A DNA stretch of 64,000 nt from Tetraselmis striata (taxonomy: Eukaryota > Chlorophyta > Chlorodendrophyceae > Chlorodendrales > Chlorodendraceae). The stretch is from the NCBI GenBank assembly GCA_006384855.1, contig VCJN01000908.1:1-64000 (forward strand), given 5' to 3'. The notes beneath the pieces are model-generated. The model saw nothing but the letters and a program-made list of their open reading frames with translations, searched no databases and was not told where the DNA came from. Both the position numbers and the translations under genes were made by a program. Shown piece by piece: positions 10,716-21,948 of this stretch; positions within the stretch are counted from its first letter, which is position 1; the number at the start of each line of letters is the position of its first letter.

Positions 10716-11758
10716 CTAACCGGCGCGCGGCGCCACCGAGAGCTCCTCCACTGCCACCTCGGGGAGTGCCTGGTGCCACTCCTTGCCCTCCCATCGCGGC
10801 GCGACTACGGTCGCCGCTGCGCCACTCTGCTGCAGCTTTTGCACGAGGTCGGGTAGTAGGGGCCAAGGTGCGTTGCACCAGTTGTTTTCGCGGCGCCAGT
10901 CCGCATCCGGCAGGTGCAACGAGTCCACCGCCTCGCACGTAAGGTCCAACCACGCCGCGATGTAGCGGAGGAGCAGGGTGTTGAGGGCGGACGCGAAGCG
11001 GTCGATTGAGTGAGGGCCGAACCGGCTCTCCAATTCCGAGAACAATAGGGGGTCGAGTTGCCAATCGTCGCTGTCGAGGTCCCGGCTTAGACAGCCCGCC
11101 CATATATTCGCTGCCGAGCGAATGTACCGGGCGCGCAGGTGGATGTTGTGCGAGTCAAGCAAGCACCACAGTCGTCGCAGCTCGGCCATCATCTCGGGAG
11201 AGCGTGAGAACATGACATACCGCATGGTTGTCCTCGTGCAAGAGGACGTTACGCCCGGCGAGGTGGGGGAGGAAGCCTTCCACGGCAAGTCGGGCCGCTT
11301 TGAGCTCCTTCCAAGTGAATGCTGGTGCTCGCCCGCCGAGCTCCAGAATCCCCGCGCCTCCAGCCTGCCGTTCAACACCCCGCCCCACCCAAAGCCTGAG
11401 TTGTCGGTGTGCAGATAAGCCGTCTCCACCGGGCGGTGGATAGGCTTGCCGTTGAACTGAGTGGGTACCGATGTCCACCACTGTAGGTCGCGGCGGAGCT
11501 GTGGCGTCATCCGGACGCGCCCGCCCCACCGGTCGCCGACTACGGAGTGGAGCTCCCGCAGGAAGAATCTTGCGGCCGGGATCGCCAAAAAGAGGAATTG
11601 CGCCCGCCTTGCTAGTAATTTCAGCTCGCGCACCGGGGGGCCACCTGGCGTTCCGCGTGGCGCGGCCGATGAGCCGGGTGGCTTGCCGGGAGAGCCGGTC
11701 CAGCTTGTCTGCCGGTGCGTAGAACATACCGGACGCTGAGTCGATGTCCACCCCTAGG
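10716..11758 (-). pseudogene. reverse transcriptase C-terminus and RNase H of the DIRS-like element
   Basis: Starts inside LGVDIDSASGMFYAP, the segment following the palm in DIRS reverse transcriptases. RNase H residues are visible in two frames: LHTDNSGFGWGG (first Asp), WKELKAARLAVEG (Glu) and LLHEDNHAV (second Asp). Two opposite frameshifts bracket the middle part. The end has ARYIRSAANIWAGCLSRDLD and FGPHSIDRFAS, which are typical of the RNase H to recombinase connector in DIRS elements. Upstream it ends abruptly at a 12-bp sequence repeated at 19935. Confidence 0.85.
11747..11758. repeat. left target-site duplication of the LINE-like insertion
   Basis: TCCACCCCTAGG here and TCCACCCCCAGG at 19935-19946 (11 of 12 identical) bracket the insertion, and each codes part of the same LGV motif of the host reverse transcriptase. 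Confidence 0.65.
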
Positions 11759-11934
11759 ACTTCTCACTTTCCAGCCGGCGCGGAACACCGGGCGAAGTAC
11801 TGCATATGTACTAAATCCGGGCGAGCCGGCGCGCCTACTGGTACTGGCAGTGTGATCCTCCTGCGAAACGGTGGACCGTCCGACGACCGGACGACCCACC
11901 ACCAGGCCAACTGCCGGCCTACGCCCACAGTGGC

Positions 11935-14228
11935 GTGAAGAGCAGGCCTTCCAGGAGGACACCACCACAACCACCATGGACACCGATAGATATATCTGAG
12001 GCGCAACATGACGCCGGGGACGGCACTTTTTTGGCCGCGCTGCGGGGCGGCAGAGTACAGCAGCCAGCGATCCACACGGTAACAACTGCAAGAAAATTCG
12101 CGGGCACCCAACTCCCACCAGCAACCCGCCGCCACATACGCGTACTGCAACGCCTATATCACCTGCTCTTAACCGGCCTCCCCGCCGGCACGGACAATGC
12201 CACCCACGTGTTTAGGGTTTTAGGGCAAAACCCTAAACATCAAGCTATGGACGAAGAGTCGCGCGGCCGGACTGTAACGAATATGATCTGCACCCTCATC
12301 CCCAAATCGGAGTCCAAATCCTACCCGCAGGCGTTCGGGTGGTGACTCGCCCCCTCCCCCACCCCCCCCCCCCCCCCCAAACCCACCGCCGCTGACCCAA
12401 CCGGATTGAGTGGCACCATGCTCCCCACTACCATTGGGTCCGTCATCATGCGACTGGCCCGCCGAGAAACGGCCGCTAGCGTTTTGCAGACCCAATGGAC
12501 AAGAGAGAGCACAGCGATCTTCGACCGCCAAGGGCCGTCGCTGCTCCACCCGCATGCTTGGAGCACCGCACCTCCACGACATCGAGCGACTGGTACACCG
12601 GGTGTGGCTCCGCTCCCACTATAGAGGCCGACATGTGGCAGCACCTGGCGGAGGGACTCCTCTCGGCGTACGACCAACCCCAACATGGCGAAGCGGCGGT
12701 AGACCAATCGGCGGCAACGCTAGCAAACAACCTGGCACGCGCCGGCGTGAGAGCCTGGGCCGAGTACGAGGCTGATCTAGACGTAGACGACGCCGTTATT
12801 TGCCTTCCGACCCGCACCCTATTGGCCCTCCTAGAGGTCCGCAAGGTGTGGAAGGCCCGCCGCTCGGCCGATTGGGTGCGACTCGAACTCCTTGCTCCCG
12901 AAGCGGTGCGCCTACCACAGGATGTGTGCCGCGACGCCGTACTGGCGCTGCCGTTTGGCGACTTGACGCAAGGCCGAGCGATGAATCAAGTCACCGTCGG
13001 TCACACCGAAGAACGCGAGGACCCGCCCCCCTCCCCACATCAGGGAGTGCTGCCCCCAGCACTGTCCAAACAGTTCTTCCGATGCGCGCTGACGGCCAGA
13101 GCGATCTGCACTACCGGCCCCTATCAAACCTGGAGCTGCCGACGGTCGAGCAGCTAGCAGAGGCCATCGCAGCCACCATCAGCCAGCGTATCAACACGCC
13201 CCCGGAGCTGCAGCACGCCCAGTGGCTGACGGACACCATGATGGCTGCTAGCGTCGAGATGCAACAGTACCACACCAAGCCGAAACTACTGCGCGTGGGA
13301 GACGACAATCTCTGCACCATCTCCATCGGCAAAGAGGACGAAAAGTTCGCGGACACCCCACGCCTGGCAGTGGCCCCCACTTCTCCTGTCGCACTACTGC
13401 GGGCGGTACGCCTCCGCACCATTGTCATCTACCTCACGGAGTCCGTGTTCGATCCCTCGGAACTACTCATACACTCCTTCAGCGAGACGGTCCGGGAGGC
13501 GGGAGAACTCGGCGGCAACACTGGCCACAACCAGCTCGGACGCACAACGATGGGTCTGCGTAAGAAGGCTCGAAAGACCCCTATAGCATCCCCCCCCCCC
13601 CCCCCTTCGGGCAGAACAACGCCCAACCTACACCCTCACCATGCAGCTGACCGCCCACCACCACAACATCATCGGTGGCACCCGCGCAACTGAGTGACAG
13701 AGCAGTGCAGTGGCGTAAGACAGTCTCGACAGCGAGCGGGAAGATCAAGGCCGCGCCGGCTCAGGCACCGGCCGAGTCTAGACATGCGGGCACAACGCCA
13801 GCACCACCACCAGCCGGCCCAACCCAACTAGCACTATAACTGCGACCCCAACAGCCCATGCCGAACCTCGGGTCCACGACACTCCCCCCATGGGTTCGAG
13901 CACATGATACATAACGAGGCGAGGGGCGGTCCCTAATGCCGTCGCAGCCATCGACAAGCGCCGACAAGCAACGGAGAACGCCCCCGGAGCAGCCCACCCG
14001 CCAGCCCATGCACCTACAACCACAGCCCTAGCGGCAACCGCCATGACCGGAGTGCGGGCGGAACACGAGGACGAGCTTGAACTGAATTACGAGGAGAACG
14101 ACAGCACCATGGATGTAAACACCGCCCAGCGCGGAGCAGCGGAGGCACCAGGTCTGGCTGACATTACCCTCGACTCCCCCCAACGCTCATTCAATAGCGC
14201 AACGCACATTCCGCGAAGGCACACCTGA
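11935..14228 (+). pseudogene. ORF1-type (gag-like) protein gene, copy 1, 5' part
   Basis: Pieces in different frames match copy 2 in order: GTFLAALRGGRVQQ and TQLPPATRRHIRVLQR (11935-12345), LARRETAASVLQTQW (12406-12540), ADMWQHLAEGLLSAYDQPQ to KQFFRCALTARAIC (12620-13110), LELPTVEQLAEAIAATISQR to the Pro/Ser-rich linker (13120-13693), and ELNYEENDSTMDV to LDSPQRSFNS (14043-14228). At least four frameshifts plus C-runs at 12362 and 13591 break it. I do not recognise the fold; the basic C-terminal region at 19170-19349 suggests nucleic-acid binding. Its 3' end is displaced beyond the DNA transposon. Confidence 0.75.
12211..12237. repeat. telomere-like hairpin inside ORF1 copy 1
   Basis: TTTAGGGTTTT (12211-12221), spacer AGGGC, AAAACCCTAAA (12227-12237): a perfect 11-bp inverted repeat. 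Copy 2 has ordinary coding sequence at this place, so the hairpin is an insertion or replacement. Confidence 0.8.
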
Positions 14229-14690
14229 ATGCACCACAGAACGTCGACTGGTCGAGCTTCAGTACCTCACCACCGCAACCACAGAGCTGCTCGCCATGTC
14301 TTCCCTAGCCAGTCAGCATGCACTCGCGGCCGAACTAGCAATACTCACAGCGGAGTCACATCGACTGCGTAACCCACAGCGCCACTCGATCCAGCTCGAA
14401 GATACAGGGGGCATTCTTGAGTCAAAACGGTCCTATTCCTGGACTCAAAAATGTGCCTCCCACGTGATCGCTTAGGCTGGGATATGTACCCAATTTTTAG
14501 GCACGTTTCAGCTGCAAAGCAATACTATACGAGGGTACTAAAAATGACGAATCGACGTGTCCTCTTCGCGCCCTCAGTCGCGTAAAGTACTATCCGCCTC
14601 ACCTAGGAAGATTGCGGACGCGAGGGCGTGGCGCCTGGCGTTTAAAGCCCGGAAAAAGAGCTTCACTCGCGCAGAGAAGGGGCCCCGGGC

Positions 14691-15918
14691 CTACGAGTCT
14701 ATCGCCGACCTCAGAGATTGTGTTCGTCGCAACGAGATGCTACTTCTGAAATCTGCTAACAACGACGCGGCGTTGGGGCGAGATGTCGGCGTAGGCGGCG
14801 GTGCGGGCTTCGCGTCCCGAGATGAGGGCTCCTTAGGCGGAGATGGGGGTCGGGGAGGCGGAGATGGGGCGCCGCCACGGGAAGATGTGGCCCTGCGACT
14901 CCCACCAACGGCACCCGAAGTAAGGCGCTTGACGGATTGATGTGGCTTCGCGTTTCGGCTTAGGCGCCTGGAAGGGTCGTCGTCCTCCAACTCTGTCGCC
15001 ATCTAGGAGGACGAGAAAAGGAGGACTCGGCCCCGCGCGTCTTGGAATGCTTCCCAAGCAGCTTAATGGGCGACAAGGTTCTCTTGCCTCCCGTGCTCAA
15101 GGCAACGTGCGGTCGCCTCGTCGCACTCGAAGGCTGAGGCCCAGTCGGCGGCTTGACAGTCTCCGAGGGACCAAGCCTCTTCGGGGGAGGGGCGGAGATG
15201 CTCGAAGCTCCAAGAAACCTGTTGCAGCGCCGTTTTGGGAGCCATCTCCGCCGGACCCCGCTGGCGGTGGTTGAGATGCGGGCTTGGAGGATCCGCCAGC
15301 CTGATGTGGCGCCGCTACGACATGGTAGTAGCGGTCGTGGACCAAGACGGTGGGGGTAGAGAGCTTGCTCGGCATGGCTGGCAGGTGTTGGTGGACTTCG
15401 TGTAGCGTTGGCGGTTGTTGATGTGTTGAATGCCGCGCCACATCTCGTTGTCGTTGTGCCATTCGCGCACGCTGCGAACCGAGTAGCCACAGTGTTTCGC
15501 AATCTTGCTTTGGCACTCCACAAAGAGGACGGACTCCACGGCAAGTTGCTAAGATGCCACCGGCCAGGCTCCCTGGATGCCATTGGAGTCTTGGAGCGCG
15601 CGCTTGCGGTCGGCGGACGTGTGCTCGTTGACAGGGTCAGGGAGCACACGCACCCACAGGTTCCGAACTCCACTTGCAGCTATGTGAGAGAACACTTTGG
15701 TCGGCACAATTTGCGCCAAGTTGCCCACCATGAAGCGGGTAGACTTTGTGGTCAAAGGGAAGAACTCGATGGGGAATCTCATGAGCTTCGTGGGCCAGTC
15801 TGTGCATCCTGTGGGCAATCGTGACTGTGAAATCTTCCGGAGGCGGAGAAAGCTGACCTTGTGAATGAAGACGATCCATGCCTCCTTGCACATCTGCGGG
15901 ATGCCAGTCGACGTTCAC
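14691..15918 (-). pseudogene. unrecognised transposon ORF, C-terminal part
   Basis: The frame from 15893 is open to 15315 apart from one TAG at 15549-15551. It codes a protein-like stretch (CTDWPTKLMRFPIEFFPL, SKIAKHCGYSVRSVREWHND). A separate open piece in the same frame, 15002-14691, is Ser/Pro/Arg-rich. No family could be assigned. Position inside the TIR element and strand agreement with 17144-18625 suggest that both belong to one transposase or accessory gene, possibly with introns. Confidence 0.45.
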
Positions 15919-15939
15919 ACATTGATTGCTATAGCGCTG

Positions 15940-16780
15940 AACTGCATATGCTGCCTTTAGGCAGGCTATAATGGCCTAATAGATGGCTGCCAACCTTTGA
16001 GCATGCGGGTTTAAATGACAGTCAGGGAATTTAATTGCGCATATGCTTTACAATACCATACAAATTGCAAGGCAGTACCTCTAATATCTGATATTTGCTA
16101 GCGGGCTGGCGGCACGCCGCAGATTGCTGCAGCGTTGCACCGCATATGCTGCATTTAGGCATGCTTTAAGTGCCTAGAGGCTGCAAACCATTTAGTATGC
16201 GGGGTTGCATGGCATAGAAGGGATATGAACACGCACCGGTTTGACGATACTATACAGACTGCAAAGCAGTACCGCTAATACCTGATATTTGCTGGCGGCA
16301 CGCCGCAGATTGCTGCAGCGCTGCACCGCAGATTGCTGCCTTAAGGCATTCTTTAATTGCATAGATGGCTGCAAACCATTTAGTACGCGGGGTTGTATGG
16401 CATAGAAGGGATATGAACACGCACCGGCTTGACGATACTATACGGATTGCAAGGCGGTACCGCTAATACCTGATATTTGTTGGCGGCACGCCGCAGAATT
16501 GCTGCAGCGCAGCACCGCAGATGCTGCCTTAAGGCATGCTTTAATGCATAGATGGCTGCAAACCATTTAGTACGCGGGGTTGCATGGCATAGAAGGGATA
16601 TGAATACGCACCGGCTTGACGATACTATACAGTTTGCAAGGCAGTACCGCTAACCGCTAATACCTGATATTTGTTGGCGGCACGCCGCAGGTTGGTGCAG
16701 CGAAGCACCGCACATGCTGCCTTCAGGCATGCTTTAGTGCCTAGATGGCTGAAAACCATTTAGTATGCGGGGTTGCATGA
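15940..16780 (+). repeat. about 190-bp tandem repeat, four copies
   Basis: Marker GATATTTGCTGGCGGCACGC recurs near 16091, 16283, 16472 and 16666, giving periods of about 192, 189 and 194 bp. Each unit contains CTGCCTTAAGGCATGCTTTA and GATGGCTGCAAACCATTTAG. The first unit is the most diverged. Confidence 0.9.
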
Positions 16781-16794
16781 ATCATCAACATGAT

Positions 16795-16985
16795 CCCCGG
16801 CCGCGGCAAGTTGGCGCCCCGCTGCCCCGGCCGCGGCGCGTTGGCGCCCCGCTGCCCCGGCTGCGGCGCGTTGGCGCCCCGTTGCCCCGGCCGCGGCGCG
16901 TTGGCGCCCGGCTGCCCCGGCCGCCGCGCGTTGGGGCGCCGCTGCCCCGGCCGCCGCGCGTTGGCGCCCCGCTGCCCCGGCCGCG
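16795..16985 (+). repeat. 30-bp GC-rich minisatellite, six units
   Basis: Unit built on GCCCCGGCCGCGGCGCGTTG followed by GCGCCCCGCT. Open frames through it (RVGAPLPRP and PGQRGANAP repeats) are not considered genes. Confidence 0.9.
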
Positions 16986-17143
16986 CTAGCAAAGGAAGTG
17001 CGCAGAATTTGTGAAATCGACGGACACGAGTTGATTCAACACTTATCTGCGGTCGAAATAATTTGTAATGATCGTTAATTATGATTAATGTGGTATTGCC
17101 CAGTGAGCTATGACGGCGAAGCTAAAGCTGCATGAATCCCCTG

Positions 17144-18625
17144 TCACGGGGCATACACGAACCCACGTTGCTTGCCGAGGTGCTCCGAGAGATGCGCCGT
17201 TAAAGTCGCCGAATCTCTTCCGACGACCAACCACAAGGCGCGTATGTTGGTGTCGGGGTTTCTTTGGTGCTTTGACGCGATGATAAGTACACAACCCGCT
17301 GTCAACAGACTGTCGAGGTAGTCCATTCGTGGGAGTGGACGTTGCGTCAAGTAGGTGCTCGGAATCTTCACGCGATAGATTTCCACATTGGAGGCCGCCA
17401 GCAGCGGCAGGAGCAAATCCATGTGAGTGAACCAAGGCGACGTGACAACGGCAAAGGGCTCCTTGCACATGGCAGCGTTACAAGAGCTAATAGGAGCGAT
17501 AGTACACGGGTTTGTACGCGAGAGATGCGGGCGTTCACCAGCCCCCACTGCGGAGATGCGGATAATCCCACCATTTACGATTATTTTTATCCACTCTCCG
17601 CATCTCTTGCTCGTCAGTATTGCCAGCGGTGGCCTCAGCCACTGTTGCTTTGACGTCCGCGCGGATGTACTCGTCGTCCCCAATGTGGGCCTCCGGGTTC
17701 CAGTGCGCATCTCTTTCGCCGCCGCCATGGTTCTCGCTGTCTCGTGCTTGCGACGGCGGGCCTCGTCCTCGTGGTGGGCTTCAGGCACGAAGGCAGACAT
17801 GCCGGGGACGTGATAGGACAGAATTAGCCACTCCGGTCCCGGTATCATCGCACCTGTGTTGGGGTGCAGGCTGTCGAAGATGCGGAAGCAAGGGTTGACG
17901 CCCGCGAGGTCCTTGCATCTCGGGCATCATGTTGCGAACGCAGGGTTGACGCCTCCCTTGAACGAGCTGGCGTGGACATCTTGTGCATGCAAGAGGAAAG
18001 CAAGGCCACGGCGCGGGGGCGTCGCAGCGTCCTCGTTTCCTTGGCAGACGTCCATGCGGTAGCGGTCGTCCGCGACGCCGAGGGGGACGAGAGATTTGCT
18101 CTGTGCCAGACGCCCAGTGCAGAAATTCCGGACCTTCCGCAGCTCGGCAAAGACCTCCGACCGATTCAGCTCAAGCCACGGCACGACGCCAAGCGGCGAC
18201 GCTGCTGCGACTTCCCACCGGGCGGAGATGCAAGGAGAGACTGGCGCGAGGGTGAGATTTCTCCCCGACTAGCGTCTAAAACATAATGGCACTGTGAAAG
18301 GCGAAGGGGGGGGGGTCACCATTTCAGGTGCAGCCCACTTCAACACGTCGACAGTTGTCACATCTCGTCCCCTCCGGACGGCAGTGAGCGGCGCGCACCA
18401 ATTGAGAAAGATGATGAGGAGCAGCCCCCCCGCCACGCCGTCGACATGGGCAGGACCCGAGCCGCAGTCCGGGTCTTTCATGACGAGGGCCTTGTGCCGG
18501 GCAATGTAACCATGGGACGAGATTCGCAGCTGCCGGTGAGCTTCTTGGACATACTCATTGCAAATCCCTCGCAGCTCGTTGTACACAAGCCGGTGTTCTT
18601 CGGAGGCCAGGAAGGTCGTTGGCAC
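17144..18625 (-). pseudogene. unrecognised transposon ORF (probable transposase, N-terminal part)
   Basis: One minus-strand frame runs from 18625 to 17144 (about 490 codons) with only two stops, TAG at 18269-18271 and TGA at 17927-17929. It codes NELRGICNEYVQEAHRQL, SEVFAELRKVRNFCTG, an Arg/Lys-rich helix (EDEARRRKHETARTMAAA), LPLLAASNVEIYRVKIPS and RALWLVVGRDSATL. The long frame and amino-acid mix look coding, but no catalytic motif is clear. The stops could be mutations or lie in unrecognised introns. Confidence 0.5.
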
Positions 18626-19128
18626 ACAAGGACGAAAACACGAAACGGGTGGGAAACGGGGCGGGTGTCACCACTCATGAGATGCGCGACGGCGAGGTGC
18701 ACTTAACGCAGTCCACGGCGCCCTGATGAGACATGCGAGCGAAGATGCGAGTCCGTGTACCATCGGAGTCGCTCCTAGGAGAGGGTCCAAAGGTGGCACA
18801 CCTTGAGGTTGGGGGTCAGGCTCAGGCTCGCGGTGAGACGAAGGCTGCGAATCTCCGGCCCCATGCCATGGCGGTCCGCTTCGATGTTGTCGGCTGCATG
18901 GCATGATGGGCTGGGTCGTGGGTATTGGCGTGTGAGAGTATTGAGTAGTACCTCGTACAGTGATGGCAAGAAGAGGAATGTGTCAAAGCTCAGTTTCACA
19001 GTACATTCGTACAGTACTAGGCGTAACTCAAATTTGCACCCCCCACAAGGGGTACAAAACTGAGTTAAGGGGGGGTAGTTTTGAGTCCAAAAATGTGCCC
19101 ATTTTGACTCAATAATTGCCCTTTTTTC

Positions 19129-19349
19129 CCAGCTCGAACACCACCCCGCTAGTCCCTCACATCAGGCAAGGGCAGGCATCCGCATCTGCCAAGCACAAGA
19201 AGAAGCAGCCCAGGGGTCGTAGCCGCTCAGGCGGCGCCATCCGCAACCGCAGCAGGAGCAAGCCGCGCCTCCATGGCACTCGCGACTCCGACAGCGACTG
19301 GAAAAGGGACGACGAAGCAGCCCAACCATCTGCCAGCTCGCATCAATAA
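19129..19349 (+). pseudogene. ORF1-type protein gene, copy 1, 3' end
   Basis: Resumes directly after the DNA transposon and matches the end of copy 2: KKKQPRGRSRSGGAIRNRS then SKPRLHGTRDSDSDWKRDD and a stop after SSHQ. Copy 2 has KQPRGRKRSDGATRNPSMSK and a stop after SSHL. The Arg/Ser/Lys-rich tail suggests RNA binding. Confidence 0.8.
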
Positions 19350-19934
19350 CTGCCGCGCGATCCACCGCAGCGACAAAGCAGGCCAGCTGACTCAAGACCA
19401 CCGTCCGGCCACTACTAACCCATGTGACCGGTGCAGCTACTATGATACCACACAATCATGACAGCACCGCCTGAAACACTGGACATCCACATCGTTGATA
19501 TTACCACAAACTCCGCCACATACAACAATTAGATACTCTAGTGAAGGAGGGCATCGCAGCCCCCCTGCTAATCCTACTAGCCGGCTCAGCGGTGGATAAA
19601 TACTGAGCAACACTTGGCTATTCCGGTCAGCTCCCTTCCCCCATCTCACCTCAGTACATGTAGGCGGGACGCCTTTGGCTGCCTCAGCCCGCCTGTTGAG
19701 CTCTAAATGGGACATGCCGGACTAAGGTAGGGACAACATGGGGGCGATGCTGTCCTGGCTATAGCTCGCGGGAGGGAGGAGGGGCTTGAACACACAAGAG
19801 GACGGCCGGTAGCTTGAGCTGTAACTACACCTAGTGTTCCCTATCATGGTTAGAGATAGCATGCCCTAAGAACAACTCAGTATGAGCCAGTGGACGCAGC
19901 AGATTCGCAGTTGTAATCAATTTCAATTTCAATT
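19350..19934 (+). other. 3' untranslated region and tail of the LINE-like element
   Basis: No reading frame of note. It ends in three TTTCAA units directly before the right target duplication. The first 30 bp after the ORF1 stop resemble copy 2; the rest does not. Confidence 0.5.
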
Positions 19935-19946
19935 TCCACCCCCAGG
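19935..19946. repeat. right target-site duplication of the LINE-like insertion
   Basis: TCCACCCCCAGG, partner of 11747-11758. Confidence 0.65.
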
Positions 19947-20846
19947 TGCCTGCCGAACTGGCAGGGTTCTTAGAAGCCCTTTGTGGGGTTCCGCTGCAGC
20001 CCCAAGCAAGGCGTCGAGGAGGGTGGCGAGCCGTTGACGGAGGTGGAGCGCCTGCTTAATCGACGCGGAGAAGAGGAGGAAGTCGTCCACGTAATAAGGT
20101 AGGATGCGCGCTCCCCTTCATCTGGTCCGCCGGAGGTAGCGCTTGCTCCGTGTGAGCTATGTAGACGACGAGGGGGGCTCGGGCTCGGGTTTCCGCAGGT
20201 AGGTGATGAATACTTGGGTGAGCGTGACGAAGTAATACGGCGAGAGGCTCTAGCCTATTGGCAGACCCGCGAGCATGTAGAGCTGACCTCGGACGTCCAC
20301 AGGTGAAGTAGTCTCGGTCCGCCTCTGCTATGCCTAGAGAACAGAAGCCGTCTTGGAGGTCGAAGGAGAATATGTAGTCTCCTTTTTTGGTGAGGTGGCG
20401 CACTCCTCCATCTTGAGCCGCTCGCGCACACAGTAGGAGTTGAGCACGCGAAGGTCGATGATGTAGCGCCACTGGTTGACGCCGGGCTTGAGCACTAAAA
20501 AGAGTCTTGACACCCACTTGCGGCAAGTGCCAAACTCCCACGCGCCGGACTCCACGAAGCGGGCAAGCTTGCCCTCGAGGAAGGTGAGCTGCGCTGGGGT
20601 AGCGTCATGCATGCTGATGCCTTTGTGGAAGGTGGTGGGGGGCGGGACGGTTGTGCTTGAAGGGGATCCGGACGCCCTCCTGGATCCACCGTAGGACTTG
20701 ATCGCGCGCCCCGATGTCTTGCCATTGCCGCCATTGCTGCCGCACGCGGTGTCGCATGTAGCTTGAACTTGGGTAGCATGATTCGGAACGGCGGGCACAC
20801 CGTCAGTTCTGCTCCTCGGTCTGCGGGGTAGTAGTCTTCCTCGCAA
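19947..20846 (-). pseudogene. reverse transcriptase of the DIRS-like element, N-terminal part
   Basis: Motifs in order: SRLFLVLKPGVNQWRYIIDL (fingers), KGDYIFSFDLQDGF (motif A with Asp), GQLYMLAGLPIG and SLSPYYFVTLTQVFITYLRK in a shifted frame (motif B), PYYVDDFLLFSAS (motif C, YVDD). After a further frameshift comes RNPTKGF, a TAA where Trp is expected, EPCQFGRHLGV, and then the insertion. It contains at least three frameshifts and one stop. Confidence 0.85.
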
Positions 20847-20899
20847 GGTTGTCGGGCTGAAACATACCCTTGATCTTGTCTTTGTCCTTGTTCTTGTCC

Positions 20900-21844
20900 G
20901 CCCTCTCCTTATATTAGCGGCGCGGTCTGCGTGTTTTGCGCCCTCCTGCTCCTTGATGCGGATTTTGCTGCCGCTGCCGCCTCCGCTCCCTCCGCTGCCG
21001 CTGCCCTTGAACTGCGCGGCGGCCTGCGCCTTGGCCGCCTGGTGGAGGCTGACCTCGAGTCGTTTGTCGTCCGGGGCGTCAAGGAGGCCGTCGACGCCAT
21101 TGTTGGAGCGCTCGGCGGCGGCGGTGTCGAAGACGCGGGAGTAGACGAGGCGCGAGGCGACTCGCTCCTCGCCGGTAAGCGCCTTCTTGCACTAACTTAA
21201 AACGCCGGAGGTAGGTGAGCCGGTCTTCAACACTCTGCCCGCACGTCGCGATCGTGCGAATCGCGGAGTCGAGTAGGTCGTAGTTGGCGTCTGCTGTGTC
21301 GCGAGCGGTGGCGTTTTCCGCGCGAAGCTTTGCCACAGCGTCCGTGAGCGCCGCGTGCGCGTAGGCGGTAAAGACTCCATAGCAGAGCATGTGGCGATAT
21401 ACTGGTCGAGCGTCGCGTGCTTCTTGAGTTCTCGTCGGTGAGGTAGCAGTCCCACTCGTCGTTGCATGGGTTCCAAAGCCCGGGGTTGGTGAGTCCTACG
21501 GGGGGCATAGACTCGGCGTACGCCCGCGGCAAAAGGTAGTCGATCCAGCGCGCAGGTCGATGGACTCCGCGTGGCCTGTTGATTTTGCATGGAAACCAGG
21601 GGGAGGGTCGTCCTCCTCATCGTCACCCTCGAGGCCATCGGCTTGCGTAGCGGGAATAGGTTTCTGCGGAGGTGGTTGTTGAATGGAAGAGGTGCGGGAG
21701 TCTAGCTCGTCGAGTCGCAGCAGCATCCGCTGCACCAGCCAGCGCAGTGAGGCTAGCGGTGTCATCAGTTGTCGAACTCGCGGCGTTGCCTCCACCGCAC
21801 CCCTCCGAATCGTACAGGTTGTCAGGCAACATTGTGTTATCCAT
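20900..21844 (-). pseudogene. gag-like ORF of the DIRS-like element
   Basis: Starts at an ATG at 21844 (MDNTMLPDNLYDSEG) just inside the terminal repeat. Later pieces in shifted frames include AYAESMPPVGLTNPG, HATLDQYIATCSAMESL and a helical stretch ending SVEDRLTYLRRFKLVQ. The end is Ala/Lys-rich. Assignment as gag rests on position before the reverse transcriptase, not on a recognised fold. Confidence 0.55.
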
Positions 21845-21948
21845 AGTACGGCATGTTGTCGTTATTGCAGCCGCGGCATGCGGCTAGCGTCGAACGTCGT
21901 TGTGAGATTGTGTGTCACCTTGCGAGACTGCGAGCGTCTTGATGCCGT

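Larger units (their letters stand above)
14401..19128 (-). mobile_element. 4.7-kb TIR DNA transposon with 10-bp target duplication
   Basis: Flanked by CCAGCTCGAA at 14391-14400 and again at 19129-19138. The two 50-bp ends (14401-14450 and 19079-19128 reversed) align without gaps, 38 of 50 matching by my count, sharing TTGAGTCAAAA and ending in GGACTCAAAA. ORF1 copy 2 has the sequence uninterrupted with a single CCAGCTGGAA (minus strand of 60469-60478), so the insertion is confirmed by a paralogous empty site. A 10-bp duplication fits Mutator-like (MULE) elements among other families. The probable transposase is on the minus strand but is not recognised. Confidence 0.85.
11759..19934 (+). mobile_element. 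LINE-like element carrying an ORF1-type gene, inserted in the DIRS-like element
   Basis: The insertion has a 12-bp target duplication and ends in a simple 3' tail, ATCAATTTCAATTTCAATT (19916-19934), as expected for target-primed reverse transcription. It carries a long ORF1-type gene and no recognisable reverse transcriptase, so it is either a non-autonomous element or one with an internal deletion. A second, inverted copy lies at 60413-62980; similarity starts at about 11909, so the 5' ends differ. Removing the DNA transposon at 14401-19128 leaves about 3.4 kb. Confidence 0.6.

Noticed and set aside
16795..16985. Possible CRISPR-like array
   Set aside because: Units are contiguous 30-bp minisatellite copies without unique spacers, in a eukaryotic transposon.
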